Origin: Amoebidium appalachense | Lineage: Eukaryota > Ichthyosporea | NCBI GenBank assembly: GCA_963693365.1 | Contig: CAVNZM010000015.1 | Location: forward strand, 2,914,001-2,978,000 | DNA: 64,000 nt | Reading direction: 5' to 3' | Shown here: positions 50,831-63,238 of the stretch, piece after piece | Layout: every line of letters starts with the position of its first letter | How positions within the stretch are numbered: the stretch's first letter is position 1 | The notes under the pieces: generated by a model | What the model was told of the DNA's origin: nothing | Databases searched by the model: none | What the model saw: only the letters and a program-made list of their open reading frames with translations | Made by a program: the position numbers and the translations under genes

Positions 50831-51069
50831 ATAGTATCAAATTTTATAATTACATAGCCGCCTGATATTGAAGGAAGTGCTGTATGGTTATTGAGAACAC
50901 CCTGTGCTAAGTGTGTACGTATAGTTTGGATTGGTAAAGTCTTTGTTAGCTTAGCTGATGGCACCACCTAGCCTAGCTAGAAAATAGCCGGTGCTGGGTG
51001 GAAGACAGTAGTTCCTCTTATGGACCCTGAGGGATCCTCTGGGAACAAAACGGGATGATAATAGTATTA

Positions 51070-51103
<34 letters not shown>

Positions 51104-52098
51104 CGTAGTGGTTGACAGTTCGGAAACAGACGAAATCATTTTATTGTTATATCCCTTGGTCGTGCAAAAAGCATCTACATCATGGCCCGGGTGCAAGTGA
51201 CTACGTATTTTTTCAGCTTCAGATTTTGGGGCTGCCACTGAGGGCTGCACAACCATTGAGGCTCATGGTTTTGAGTTACTCAATGCCTGATTACTGCACA
51301 TCATGTGCACACCCTGCAGCAAGTGATGCTCTTTTTGGCACCCAGGCTGCAGGGGAACATGCACCATCCGTGTGGTCAGGTAGCAGGTTGCCCAGCATTA
51401 AAGGCACTGCAAATCGTTTCCTGTGCAATACGATTTCGAATGTTTGATTATGGGACCCAAAGATGCCTCGAGATGTCACTGAGTGTAATCTCGTTGGCCG
51501 TTTATCGTATGTATGTTGACCTGCCGACCAGCTGAAGCATATGTACATATTAACTGAGTAGATATTTTATGATATAAACACCTCGCTTGTCTATGGCTAA
51601 AAAATGCTTCTGGAAAGTCGGGATTAGTGAAAGCTTCGTTTCATGAAGAAAATTCGGTGGTGAAGGGAGGGGTTGGGGGGAGGAGGGGGGAGAGGATGGG
51701 GCTAGGAGGGAGGGAGGGGGAGGGAAGGGAAGGGTTGGTTTTCTAGTTTGGATTTTCATTTTTTTATTTTTATTTTTTTTTTTGGGGGGGGGGGGGGGGG
51801 GAATCGTTGCTGAGGCCAAACTAACGGGTGTGTTTGTGTGGGTTGGCGGAGGGGAGGGGGGAGGGGGAGAGGGGGGAATAATGAATTGATAGATCAGTCT
51901 TAAAAACTGTCGGACCGGCACTCACCGCCAGGCCCTATCAAGCACGGTGGCCGCTACCCACTTAAAGGCTGCGATGTTGGACCACAATGCGTTAAAACGA
52001 TAAAGAACACACACACAACAAAACAGCTGCAGGAACTTCGGATAAAAAGGAAGCGGTCCGATGACACTGTGTGTGCAGTGGGTGTGTGGGTGTGGGTG

Positions 52099-52297
52099 TG
52101 CGCACGTCTGACTAAGAGAGAGAGAGAGCGGAGAGAGAGAAAGAGAGAGAGGGAGAGAGAGAGAAAAAGGGGGGGGGGGGGGGAGGGGAGAGAGGGGGGG
52201 GGAGAGAGAGATAGAGAGAGAAGGGGGGGGGGGGGATGGAAGAGAGAGAGGGAGGAGAGAGAGGGAAGGACAGGGAGAAGGTTGAGGGAGAGAGAGG

Positions 52298-52348
<51 letters not shown>

Positions 52349-52440
52349 GGAGGGAGGGAGGGAGGGAGGGAAAGATGGAGGGAGAGGGAGAGTGAAAGAG
52401 ATAGTGGGAGCGAGCGAGAGGAGAGAGAGAGAGAGAGTGT
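52099..52440. repeat. (GA)n-rich purine block
   Basis: Almost purely A and G on the plus strand: gagaga units, gggagg units and G runs. Confidence 0.9.
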
Positions 52441-52450
52441 GTGTGTGTGA

Positions 52451-52681
<231 letters not shown>

Positions 52682-53273
52682 TGCCCGTGCACGCGCACGC
52701 GGTTGTGTTACACAGGTGCCAGGGAGGTGGGAGAGCCGCTAGTAGGATTTAGAGGGGAACGGGAGGGGGTGGGTGGGTGCATGTATGTGTGTGTGGTTTG
52801 TGTGTGTGTGTGGGGGGGGGGGGGGGGGGGGGGGGTGGGGGGGGAAGAGAATGAGGGGTTACGCGGGGTTAAGTGATCCGCTTATTTATGATCCAAATTT
52901 GGTTCAAATAGCTATCCAGCAGTCGAGAAGATCAGCTCTTTACCGCACCTCCCCTTGAGAACTCCTCGCTCGCATCCCAACCTCCCCTTCCCCCCCCCCC
53001 CCCCCCCCCAAGAAAAACACACACACGCACACACAAACAATTCATTTCCTTTCCGAAACCTCCCTCCCTCCCCCTCCCCCCTCCCCCCCCCCCCCCCCCT
53101 CCAGGCAGGCCCCACCACCAGCAACAGCAATCCAAAAAAACTAACAACAGTAATAAACAATCAAAAGCTTTAAAAAGGCTGCACTGCATGTACCCAGTGC
53201 ATGCACCTCATCCCCATATGGATATTAATTTGGCCGCCTTGCCGTCTCCCCCCGTCCCCTCCCCTCTCCCCCC

Positions 53274-53304
<31 letters not shown>

Positions 53305-53355
53305 CCCCCCCCCCCCCTGCCCCCCTTCACTTCCTCCTCCCTCTTCTTCTCTCCA

Positions 53356-53661
53356 CCGTCAGCCCCGGGCCGCCCAAATAACATAGTTCGTTTTGGTGTC
53401 ACTCCATATACTTTAGAAATGCCCGGTCTACTAAGTAATGATTTCATGTATGCAGTGCTCACTGCGGCTCTAGATACGGCTATTAACTTCAAATCTGTGA
53501 CTGAAAAACACGTGCACCCAACTGGGATGAGTATAAATAAGGAATATAGAACTCTGAAGTCGTGGTGGTCATCTCGCTATCCGGCAACAAAACACTGGCC
53601 ACATTTTGCTATGCCATTTTTCAAAACGGATGGTACTCACTATACATCATGTAAGGAGTAA
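53356..53661 (+). CDS. Unrecognised open segment, about 100 codons
   Basis: After a pyrimidine tract and an AG (ccaccgtcag) the frame stays open to TAA at 53659-53661 with a non-repetitive composition (RFGVTPYTLEMPGLL, KSWWSSRYP, HWPHFAMPFFK). I do not recognise a family and see no partner exon. It may be a chance reading frame, a last exon or a transposon remnant. Confidence 0.15.
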   Translation, partial: PSAPGRPNNIVRFGVTPYTLEMPGLLSNDFMYAVLTAALDTAINFKSVTEKHVHPTGMSINKEYRTLKSWWSSRYPATKHWPHFAMPFFKTDGTHYTSCKE

Positions 53662-54391
53662 ATTCATAGCACGTGCGCAACCACAAGAGAACAATAGAGG
53701 GGAAATGAAAAGTCACGGAATGACATCCGATGATGTTGGAATAAGTACAGTAAATGTTGGAGTAAAGTTTGGATGGGAAAAGACAGCGCGCCTAGGGAAT
53801 AGGCTTTGCACACACAAACACACGTGTACGGTACACACACACATACCTGGCAGCCGGCTCGGATGTGGACTCATGCGCATGCATAAAACAACCCATTACT
53901 ACATATGGGGTACATAAACACTGTGTCTAGATTTAAGCACTACGCTGTTGAAAACGTTCCACCATCAAAAACGGCCAATGTCTCAGTAGGACTCATGTGA
54001 TGAGTTTTGCGGCATATTGTTTTATTAGCAACAAGTTTGGGGCGACCAATATATATTCCACAACCGGAGTTTCAAGGGTATGAATCTGACCACAGCTAAC
54101 AGCAACCAAGCTGCAAACAGTATTGGTCAAGGAGTTAAGGGGCCGGTCACCCACCGTGTAATGGTCATGATCACGGCCAAAGATAGATTGCTAACGGCTT
54201 TGCATAGTATGATTGTGGGACGAAATGATGCATCGGCATAACCAAATGATAACATGACACTGACTTGTGTATGTACTGAGGATCGAGGAGAGAGAGTATT
54301 CATGGGAGAGTGGGCAAGTGTGGCGTAGTACAGGAGCGGGGGACCTGGCTGGGGGCGGCCGCGGGGCATGGTTGTGTGGGGCCCGCGGGAG

Positions 54392-54434
<43 letters not shown>

Positions 54435-55121
54435 GGGGGGGGGGGGGAGGGGGAGGGGGGGGGGGAACACTTCCCGCCAAAAAATACGCGGAGCATTCTG
54501 ATTGGTGAGCTAATGGGCAACAACCATATATGGTTTGATTTATCTCTGACTCATCACGGCTCATTACGTAATCATGACCGAAACAGAGACTTGGAAGTCC
54601 GCCGCTGACTTTCAGTAGCGAGCTGTCACCGAGTTGTCACGTTCCAAATCTCGGGGGTTTTTTTTTTTTGCTTCTCACTGCCCCGTGACGTATGTCCTCT
54701 CCCTCTCCCTCCCTCCCCCCCCCCCCCCCCTCCTTGAACTCTCGTTCTAGTTTAGCGCTCGTTACATCCCCCTCCCCTCCTCCCCCCTCCCCCCCCCCCC
54801 CCTCCCCGGCGTCACACTTCTTCTCCTGGGAGTCCCATCTGCCCATTCTTCCATCCCTACCTTCTACTCGCGCTCAATTAGCCAGCGCTCAACCCGCCTT
54901 TCCCTCCTCTACCTTAAACGTAGGCTCTAATTTTGGTTTTTTTTTCCCGGCTTTTGTGCTTTATCCACTCCTCTCCCCATGACCTGATGCACGCTAAAGA
55001 TCCCAAGTATGTCAAAACCCTCCTTCTACAGTGAAGAAGGTTCTTCCCGCGTCTCCGACACTGCATCTCATCTCAACATGTACCCTTACATCACCCACAT
55101 TTACAGCCAGGCATCAGCATC

Positions 55122-55483
55122 ATGACGGAAATAGCGCCATCCGGTGGTGGCCCCACCAACCGCCTCGCACACGAGAAGTCCCCCTACCTGCTGCAACATG
55201 CACACAACCCAGTTGATTGGTATCCGTGGGGGCCCGAGGCACTGCAGCGTGCAAAGGACGAAGACAAAGCCATTTTCCTGTCTGTGGGATACTCTACTTG
55301 CCAGTGCGTGTGCTCCTCAAACATCCCCCCCCCCCCCCTCCCCGAGGGGACTAAAAATAAAAAGAAAGAACAAAAGAAAAACTCAAACCCAGACCTCTTA
55401 ACCGCTCTGGCGATCAGCCCCCCCCCCCCCCCCCCCCCCCCCCTCCCCCCTTCCCCCCCGGGCCTTTATTCTCCCCTCCCTTG

Positions 55484-55514
<31 letters not shown>

Positions 55515-57852
55515 GTCCCCTCTTCGTTTCCCCAACAAACACGGACTCCCAAATACAACAAATGCGCACATATACTCGAGCCTGACACTTTCATTCACGA
55601 TCACTAGTCCAATCCATTTCTCTGTATGAAGAAACTGCTAGCGATTTTCAACTCTTTTCTCTCCTCCCCCGCTCTGCCGTTGACTCTGCTGATCAGTCCA
55701 ATCACACACCCTCCCCCCCCCCCCCCCCCCCCCCCCGGGGACGTGCTGCCACCATGGCCTATCACCCTCAGGTCCATCCCCCTCCCCCCCTCCCCCCTCC
55801 CCCCTCCCCCCCTCCCCCTCCCCCCAGAAGAAAGAAAAAAGAAACTTTGGAAAGTAGATAGTTCTATATTATACTGTAGTAGGGTGATTAAGAAACAAGA
55901 TAAAAAACTGAGTGTGTACTAACCGACCCCCCCTTCCCCCCGGCCCAGCCCTGCCCCGCCCCTCCCTTCCCCCTCCGCTTCTACTTTCATACACACACGC
56001 ACGTGTACATGCGCACACACACAACCATCATCACCCCCCCCCCCCCCCCCCTCCCCACACATACAGTTGGTGCCATGTGATGGAGCGTGAGAGTTTTGAG
56101 AATGCAGACATTGGGGAGTTGATGAGCAGTGAGTTTGTTTGCATCAAGGTGGACAGGGAGGAGAGGCCTGACGTTGACAAAATTTACATGGTGTGAAACA
56201 CCCCCGTCCCCCCCCCCCCCCCCCTCCCCCCCACCCACAAAAAAAAACAACAAAAAAAAAAATAAAAAACAAAAAATAAGATGAAATAAAATAAAAATAA
56301 AATAAAGGGGGAAAAGAAAAAAGAAAAAGAAAACAGAAAAGAATACATACACACAAAAAGGCGGGGCGGGGAGGGGGGGGGGGGAGGGGGGGAGAGCTGT
56401 CACTACTTTTTAAGTAATGAAAAATAGGGACGGGGACGGGGGGAGGGGGGAGGGGGGGCGGTAGTCTTTGTGCGCTTTTACTTTTTTGTTTGGTTTCGGA
56501 TTATCTACCTAACTTGCTCATTTTACAGACCAATATCTAAATGTATATCTGTCTTCGTAGATATGCATACCTGACGTGGATACTTGTAGACATATCCCAG
56601 TACATATCTGCCTAACCCGCTATACTTGCAGACGTACACCTATATCCGAGTGTTCAATCTGACGTGTTTTTTATTGAGTGTGTATCTACTTGACGTGCTG
56701 TCTTATTAATTATATATCTATCTGAATCATTAATTGTCTATCTACCTGACATGCAATATATATGTACCTGACGGTATTCCTAATCATTTGCATTTATACT
56801 TGACGTGCTCTCTTATTAACTTTATCATCCACCTGATGTGCTATTATAGTAGTTGTATATCTGCATTACGTGCAATTTTGTCCACACAGGGCACTATGTT
56901 ATTTATTGTATATCTACCTAACGCGCTATATTTGCAGACGTATATCTACTTGACGTGCCATGTTATTGATCGTATATCTACCTAACAATATATTTGCAGA
57001 CGTATATCTACCGGACGTGCTATTTTATTGATCGTATATCTACCTAACCCTATATTTGCAGACGTATATCCAGCTGACCACTGGGGGTGGGGGCTGGCCC
57101 ATGAGTGTGTTCTTGACTCCAGACCTGAAACGTAACCCCCCCCCCCCCCCCCAAAAAAAAAAAAAGACCCCCCCCCCCACACCTTCTAGAATTGTTTTTC
57201 GACCCCTATTTACACCCGTTGTTTAGTGATATCTTCATGTATTGCCACATCCGCTCTTCCTCATTCCAAATTTTTTGTGTCGTGGTGATAGGAAATGATT
57301 GGAGAAGGGAGAGGGCTAGGATGCATGTTTTCTTTGTGTGAAACGGGAAAAAGAGAGCGAAAGAAAGAATTACCACACATACTCCAGCTTTTGTGGAAGC
57401 ATAGGAACCCCCCTAATGATGGGCTCTGTTCAAGTGTCTTCTGCCTGCACACTGTGACGTTTTGGTGTCACGCTGCAGATTTGGAACTTGCTTATTCGGA
57501 TTCAGCATGTAATTTTGCATTCCTATCTATCATATCTGAACATTTGTTTTTGCGCATGATGTTCGGCGCTGGTCCAAAAGCGCTCGATCAGACAAACACT
57601 AATATATGTTTTGCAAACCTATCCGATCAGAAAACTATGTTGTATTGTTCCATTGAATTACATCAAAGCATGCCATTACCTTCTTTGGTTATAGTACCTC
57701 TTCATAGTTGAAGGCCCACGGGAATCATGTTGTCCCCCCTCTCCCCCCCCCCCCCTCCCCCTTCCCTCCCCACCCAGCCCCCCCCCCCCCCCCCAAAAAA
57801 AAAAAAATGAAAAAGAAAACAAAAAGAAGGAAAGGAGACCCCCCCCCCCCCC

Positions 57853-57883
<31 letters not shown>

Positions 57884-57926
57884 CCAAAAGAAAAAAGGAA
57901 CGAAAGGAAAATCATGATTTACCCTT

Positions 57927-57958
<32 letters not shown>

Positions 57959-58340
57959 TTCCCGGCCGCAGATTCCGCATAGGAATCCCCGAGAATTGTT
58001 TTTGATTTACAAATTGAAATCGTAGAATTGGTATTAACAACCACCAATACCCCTAACACTGACCGACATCCTCCTCCCCCCCCCCCCCCCCCCCCCCCCA
58101 ATGTATTTTTGTTTCTTTTTCTTTCTTCTTTCTCTTTCATTCTTGTACTTTTTTTTCTTTTTTTTTTCCCACCAGCGATTGTCGGAGGCACCTATTTTGC
58201 ACCCACAGACCGCTATGGACGGCCAGGGTTTGCAACGATCCTGACACGTGTTGCAACCCTGTGGAAGAGGCAGAAGGAGAAGGCACAGGCACAGGGGGAG
58301 AGTTTGGCTGCTGCACTCAAGGCCCTGGGGGAGGAGGTGT

Positions 58341-58371
<31 letters not shown>

Positions 58372-58888
58372 GTGAGTTTCGGTGTGTGTGTGGGTGAGGG
58401 GGAAGAGGGGCGGGGGAGGGGGGAATGTGTGTGTGTGTGGGTAGGTGTCGTTGTGTGTGTGTGTGGGGGGGGGGGGGGGGGGGGGAGGGGGTAGAGGGGG
58501 GGGGGTTTAGTGTGTGTGTGTGTGTGTATGGGGGGGGGGGGGGGAGGGGGAGGGAGGGGAGGGGGGAGGGGGGAGGGGAGGGGGAGGAAGGTTGAGTGTG
58601 TGTGTGGGCGGGGGGTGGGGGGAAGTTGTGTGGGTGTGGGGAGGGGGAGGGAGGAGGGGGGGGGGGGGAAGGGTGTGTGGGCGGGTGGTCGGGTGGGTGG
58701 GTGTGTGTGTGGGGGGAGAAGGGAAGGGGGAGGGGGATGGGGGGTTGGGTGTGTTTGTTGTTTTGGGGGGGGGGAGTGGGTTTGGAAGTTTATGTAGGCG
58801 GGGGAGTAGGGGAGGGTGTATGTGTGTGAGTGGGTGTGTGGGGGGGTGGGGGGTGGGTGTGTGTGTGGGCAGGGCAAGGGAAATATGT

Positions 58889-58920
<32 letters not shown>

Positions 58921-59183
58921 GGGGGCGGGAGGAGGGGGTGTATGTGTGTGTGGGGGGGGTGTGCGTTTTGAAAGGGGAGGGAGAGGGTTTCTGTGTGTGT
59001 GTCTGGGGGGGGGGGGGGGGGGGGGGGGGGGGAGGGCGGGCGTGCATGTGTACTCGTCTGTTTGGTTCTCACGATGTTTAAACGAAACGTGTGGGTGACA
59101 TATACTCCCTCTTTGCCAAGCACTTCAATTGCATTGTGGTGACCTGGAGCTTGAGACTCGCTGCATAACACAATGCACGCGCG

Positions 59184-59238
<55 letters not shown>

Positions 59239-60233
59239 CACGTACGCGCGCGCGCGCGCACACACACACACACACACAGCACGCACACGCACACACACAC
59301 GCACACACACACACATACACACCTACCCACCCACCCACCCACACACACACGCACACACACATACACGCACATACACACACACACACACACACACATACAG
59401 TCCGCCTTTACCTCCCAGGTACCCGGCATGCAGTATGCAAAGAGATGCTTTGACCAGCTGGAGGGAATGTACGACCAGGAGCTGGGCGGGTTTGGCGGTA
59501 CGTACCCATTGGTTGCCTTCCTCATTAAAATTCTAAAGGTAAGATGTAATTGGACGCTGTGTCGTGTCTGTGCGGTCTGGGGCACATGATATCTTTTGAG
59601 TTTTTTTTGGTTTGTTTGTATACAGGATTCGGAGATTGCGTTCGCCCGTTAGAAGCGAATTTAAAACCAACCAACCATTTCTTTTTTTTTCCCTTCTTGA
59701 AAAGATGTCTATCACGGTGAGTTAAGTTCCTTCGATGGGAGGCAACGTTTGGGCTGGGTGGTGCTATTTTTGCTCGTCTTAGTTACATGGGTTGCTGACC
59801 TCAGCTCCCCCCCCCCCCCCCTCCCCCCCCCCCAAAAAACCCCCCTCAACCCCACCCACCCAAAAAAAAAAAAAAAAAAAAACCCACTTAGCCCTCTTCC
59901 TCCTCCTCCTCATCTCCCGTCCCTCCACTTCTCTCCCCGTTGGAACACACAGAAATAGTGCATGCTCGCACACACACACACACTCTCACCCGCACGTGCC
60001 GTCCCCCCCCCCCCCCCCCCCCCTCCCGTCCCCAACCCACACACACACACACAGGTGCCCCCAAGTTCCCCCGACCCGTTGTCTTCGAGTTTCTGTTCCG
60101 CTTCTACCGGGCCAACCCAGAGGGCAGTGAAGAGGGGAGGGCAAAAGAAATGGCTCTGCACACACTCCGCGTATTCAACCCCCCCCCCCCCCCCCGCTCC
60201 CTTTCCAATCCCCTCCCTCCGTCGTTCCTCCCC

Positions 60234-60282
<49 letters not shown>

Positions 60283-60603
60283 CCCTTTTTTTGGCCCCCT
60301 TCTCCGCTACTGGCGGCTATCAAACCATCACTGCCACCACCAACACCACTCGCATAAACATATACATATAACCCTCCGCCCTCCCCCTCACTCCCTTTTC
60401 ATGCCGTGTCTCCCCCTTTCCTCTCTGCCCCTCTGTCCTTGGGCTGTGTAGGTCATCAACACAATGGATTATACCTCTCATCGGGTTATAAGTCAAATGT
60501 AGTTATGGCGTTGGTCTAGGTTTGTGATTTATTTGCTTTGTTTATTGTTTGTTGAATCGGAACACACCGACCTCCGTGACCTCCCCCCTCCCCCCTCCTT
60601 TTC

Positions 60604-60636
<33 letters not shown>

Positions 60637-60872
60637 TCCTTCCCTCTCCCTTTCTCTCCCTCTCCCCTGTTGCCTTCCCCTCCCTTTCCTCCCTCTTCTC
60701 CCCTCCCTGCCTCTCCCCTTCCCTAAGTACGGAGTATTTTGTCCTTGGTTGTCTCCTCCATATTTCCAACCCTTTAACGCATACATCATCCTCCCCCCCC
60801 TCCCCCCCCCAACACACACACACCATTGCAAACACACACATACGCACACACGCATGCACACATGCACGGACG

Positions 60873-60923
<51 letters not shown>

Positions 60924-60939
60924 ACACACACACGCACGC

Positions 60940-61029
<90 letters not shown>

Positions 61030-61395
61030 CACAGGCCATGGCTGATGGGGGCATGCATGACCACGTTGGGTTGGGCTTCCACCGCTACTCGGTCGACCGC
61101 TTCTGGCACGTTCCGCAGTGAGTATCCTCTTTTCTGATTGGTCAGAGGAAACCAATAGAAGCCTTGGGGTTTTTTTTTTTGAGCTTCTATAATTCCTTTG
61201 TGTCGCCGAATGCTTGAGGTTTTCGGCTTTTTTTTATTTTTTAAAAAAGAAAGGGGTAATATGCTTGCACCCGATTCTAGACAATGAGCAATGGTGGGCG
61301 TTTATAGTGAGAACATAGTAGATATGCATATGTTCCAAAGAATTAAAAATGGTCTCCGAACCGATGATCATTAGATTTACACATATGTACACACA

Positions 61396-61437
<42 letters not shown>

Positions 61438-61513
61438 TTGCACGCACACACACACAATGTGCGTACACACGCACACACATTCACACACACCGTGACACAC
61501 ACACACACACGGA

Positions 61514-61574
<61 letters not shown>

Positions 61575-61672
61575 CTTCGAGAAGATGCTGTATGACCAAG
61601 GGCAGTTGGCTTCAGCCTATGCCGAGGCCTACGAACTGACTGGGGAGAGCACGTACAAGGAGGTGTGTGTGT

Positions 61673-61710
<38 letters not shown>

Positions 61711-63238
61711 CGTGCGCGTGCGTGTGCGTGTGCGTGTGCGTGTGCGTGTGCGTGTGCGTGTGTGTATTTGTGTGCATTTGTGTGCATTTGTGTGTGTATG
61801 ACTGTGCATGTGTGTGTGTGTGATTGTGTGTATGTGTGTGTGTGTGCATGCGTGTGTGTGTGTGCGTGAAGAAATGGAGATGGGGAAGAAAGAGGTATTT
61901 ATGCGGGGTGTTGGTGAGTCTTTTGGTGTGCGTGTTAGCATGTGTGTGTGTGCATCAACTCCTTTTAAATAGGCTGTCGTGTAATCTGTGTTCAGTAATA
62001 TCCCAAATTCGACTTTTGATATGTATATCTCGCAGATATGCGAAAACACGTTGGACTATGTACTTCGTGACCTGACAGACCACAAGGGGGGCTTCTATTG
62101 CGGGGAGGATGCTGACTCTCTGCCCACACATACCAGCACAGAGAAGAAAGGTGAGTTCTCCCCCCCCCCCCCCCCCCCCAAAAAAAAAAAAAAAAAAAAA
62201 AAAAACCCACCAACCTCTCCCCCCCGTCCGCCCGTCTTTCCCCACGAAACACCCCATTCCATCCACCTACACCACCTCTCTCCCTCCCCCGCACAGACAC
62301 ACTCTAAGACAAGAACGAAGAGGCTCAAGTGTGTTATTTGTACCCTGTGTGTTCGGACTGGCGCCATTGCGGGCACTTTAATCATTCTAACTCATTAGCT
62401 CAAACTCCCCTCCCCCCCACCGGCTCCCCTCCACCTCCCGCGTTTATTTCTTTTTCGTGTGTTTCAATCATCCATATCCCCTACTTCCACTATAAGTGTA
62501 GGAGGCTGGTACAAAGCAAGACAGCAGAATGCGGCATTTTTAAGGGGCGGGAGGGGGAGGAGGGAGGGGAGGGCGTGGAGGGAGGGAGGGGGGTGGGGGG
62601 TGGGAAAGGGGAGAGGAGGGAGGGGGAAGGGGCGGGGGCGGGGGGGAGGAAAGGGGAGAGGAGGTTTTTGGTGGGCAGGGTAGGGGGGTGGGGGGAAAGG
62701 GATGCCATGTGTGTATGTCCGTGTGTGTGTGCAGACATGGAGATGGTGGAAAGCATTTGGGTCGGTAAGATGTTTATGAAACTGTAGGCGGGGAAACAAA
62801 TGAAAAACGGATGGGAGCGAGTGTGCTGGTTGGGTTGCATGAACCCTATGCTTGGACGTGTGTGTGTGTGTGTGTGTGTGTGTTGCTTGTGTGTTTTTTG
62901 CGACGTTTGGAGAGACATGGGGGGAGGGGGGGGGGGGGGGGGGGGTGATAGAAGTCAACAATGGACATTTACCGATGAATGATGATCCCTCCCAATCCCT
63001 TCCCCCCGTCCCCACCACCACCACCACACACGCTCACACTCTCTTTCAAACTTAAAAAGAAAGAGGGGGGAGGGGGAGGGGGGGGGGGGGGGGGGGGCAA
63101 CACCTTCATAGACCAGAAGAAACTATAATGAGCCGCACATATTCCTTTCTTCCTGCATGGCTGACCTATGATTTTTCAGAGGGGGCATTTTGCGTGTGGA
63201 CCTACGAAGAAGTGGAAGAAGCTCTGGGTGATGCCAAG
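55122..63238 (+). CDS. SPATA20: SPATA20/YyaL-family protein with N-terminal thioredoxin-like domain (DUF255), 5' part, ten exons
   Basis: Exons: 55122-55303, 56067-56190, 57062-57131, 58176-58336, 59419-59497, 60055-60170, 61035-61117, 61575-61662, 62036-62150, 63180-63238; every junction agrees in phase. The gene runs off the window: family members are 650-800 residues and about 358 are encoded here. Landmarks: [150 protein letters not shown]. The CxxC motif CHWC is present; its codons straddle the exon 1/2 junction. Role: thioredoxin-like fold plus an (alpha/alpha)6-like region; the vertebrate gene is testis-linked and the reaction is not settled. The first ATG immediately precedes the conserved start; no clear targeting peptide. 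Confidence 0.95.
56500..57085 (+). repeat. Tandem satellite merging into the exon 3 acceptor of SPATA20
   Basis: Roughly 30-base half units (gtatatctacctgacgtgct, then tattttattgatc or atatttgcagac) repeat about 15-18 times, degenerate upstream and cleaner downstream. The last three long units contain atatttgcagacgtatatc (near 56927, 56991 and 57052). The third is the real splice site: gcag ends at 57061 and exon 3 starts acgtatatccagctgacc, coding for TYIQLT. So the array carries decoy acceptors and shares sequence with the exon start. Confidence 0.8.
57411..57480 (+). mobile_element. SINE-like 5' fragment (subfamily B), SPATA20 intron 3
   Basis: ccctaatgatgggctctg, then caagtgtcttctgcctgc, as in 2293-2430; diverges after tgacgttttgg. 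Sense orientation. Confidence 0.65.
58337..59040 (+). repeat. GT/G-rich block starting at the exon 4 donor
   Basis: Intron 4 begins with gtgtgtgtgt at the splice site and continues for about 700 bases as alternating gtgtgt and G runs. Confidence 0.9.
59178..59397 (+). repeat. CA-rich block near the exon 5 acceptor
   Basis: CA repeats with cgcgcg interruptions, ending 21 bases before the acceptor at 59418. Complementary to the GT block at the other end of the same intron. Confidence 0.9.
60738..60790 (+). mobile_element. SINE-like 3' fragment, SPATA20 intron 6
   Basis: ttgtctcctccatatttcc and ctttaacgcatacatc before C runs. Sense orientation. Confidence 0.55.
60875..61034 (+). repeat. (CA)n forming the exon 7 acceptor
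   Basis: Long CA repeat ending cacaacacag at the splice site. Confidence 0.95.
61383..61574 (+). repeat. (CA)n forming the exon 8 acceptor
   Basis: CA repeat with a few interruptions whose last CAG (61572-61574) is the splice site. Confidence 0.95.
61663..61870 (+). repeat. (GT)n starting at the exon 8 donor
   Basis: Exon 8 ends aaggag and passes straight into gtgtgtgtgg..., then about 200 bases of GT and GTGC units. Confidence 0.95.

Larger units (their letters stand above)
55122..58336 (+). other. Thioredoxin-like (DUF255) domain of SPATA20, exons 1-4
   Basis: About 180 residues: NPVDWYPWG, the redox motif [15 protein letters not shown] and GGTYFAP in family order. Exon 4 runs directly into a (GT)n donor. 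Confidence 0.92.
59419..63238 (+). other. Start of the C-terminal all-alpha region of SPATA20, exons 5-10
   Basis: [39 protein letters not shown] and [11 protein letters not shown] match the six-hairpin-like half of the family. The remaining C-terminal exons lie beyond 64000. Confidence 0.88.

Noticed and set aside
51112-51548. Overlapping frames of 76-111 codons on both strands in the divergent spacer
   Set aside because: Open on both strands, no recognised family and no partner exons.
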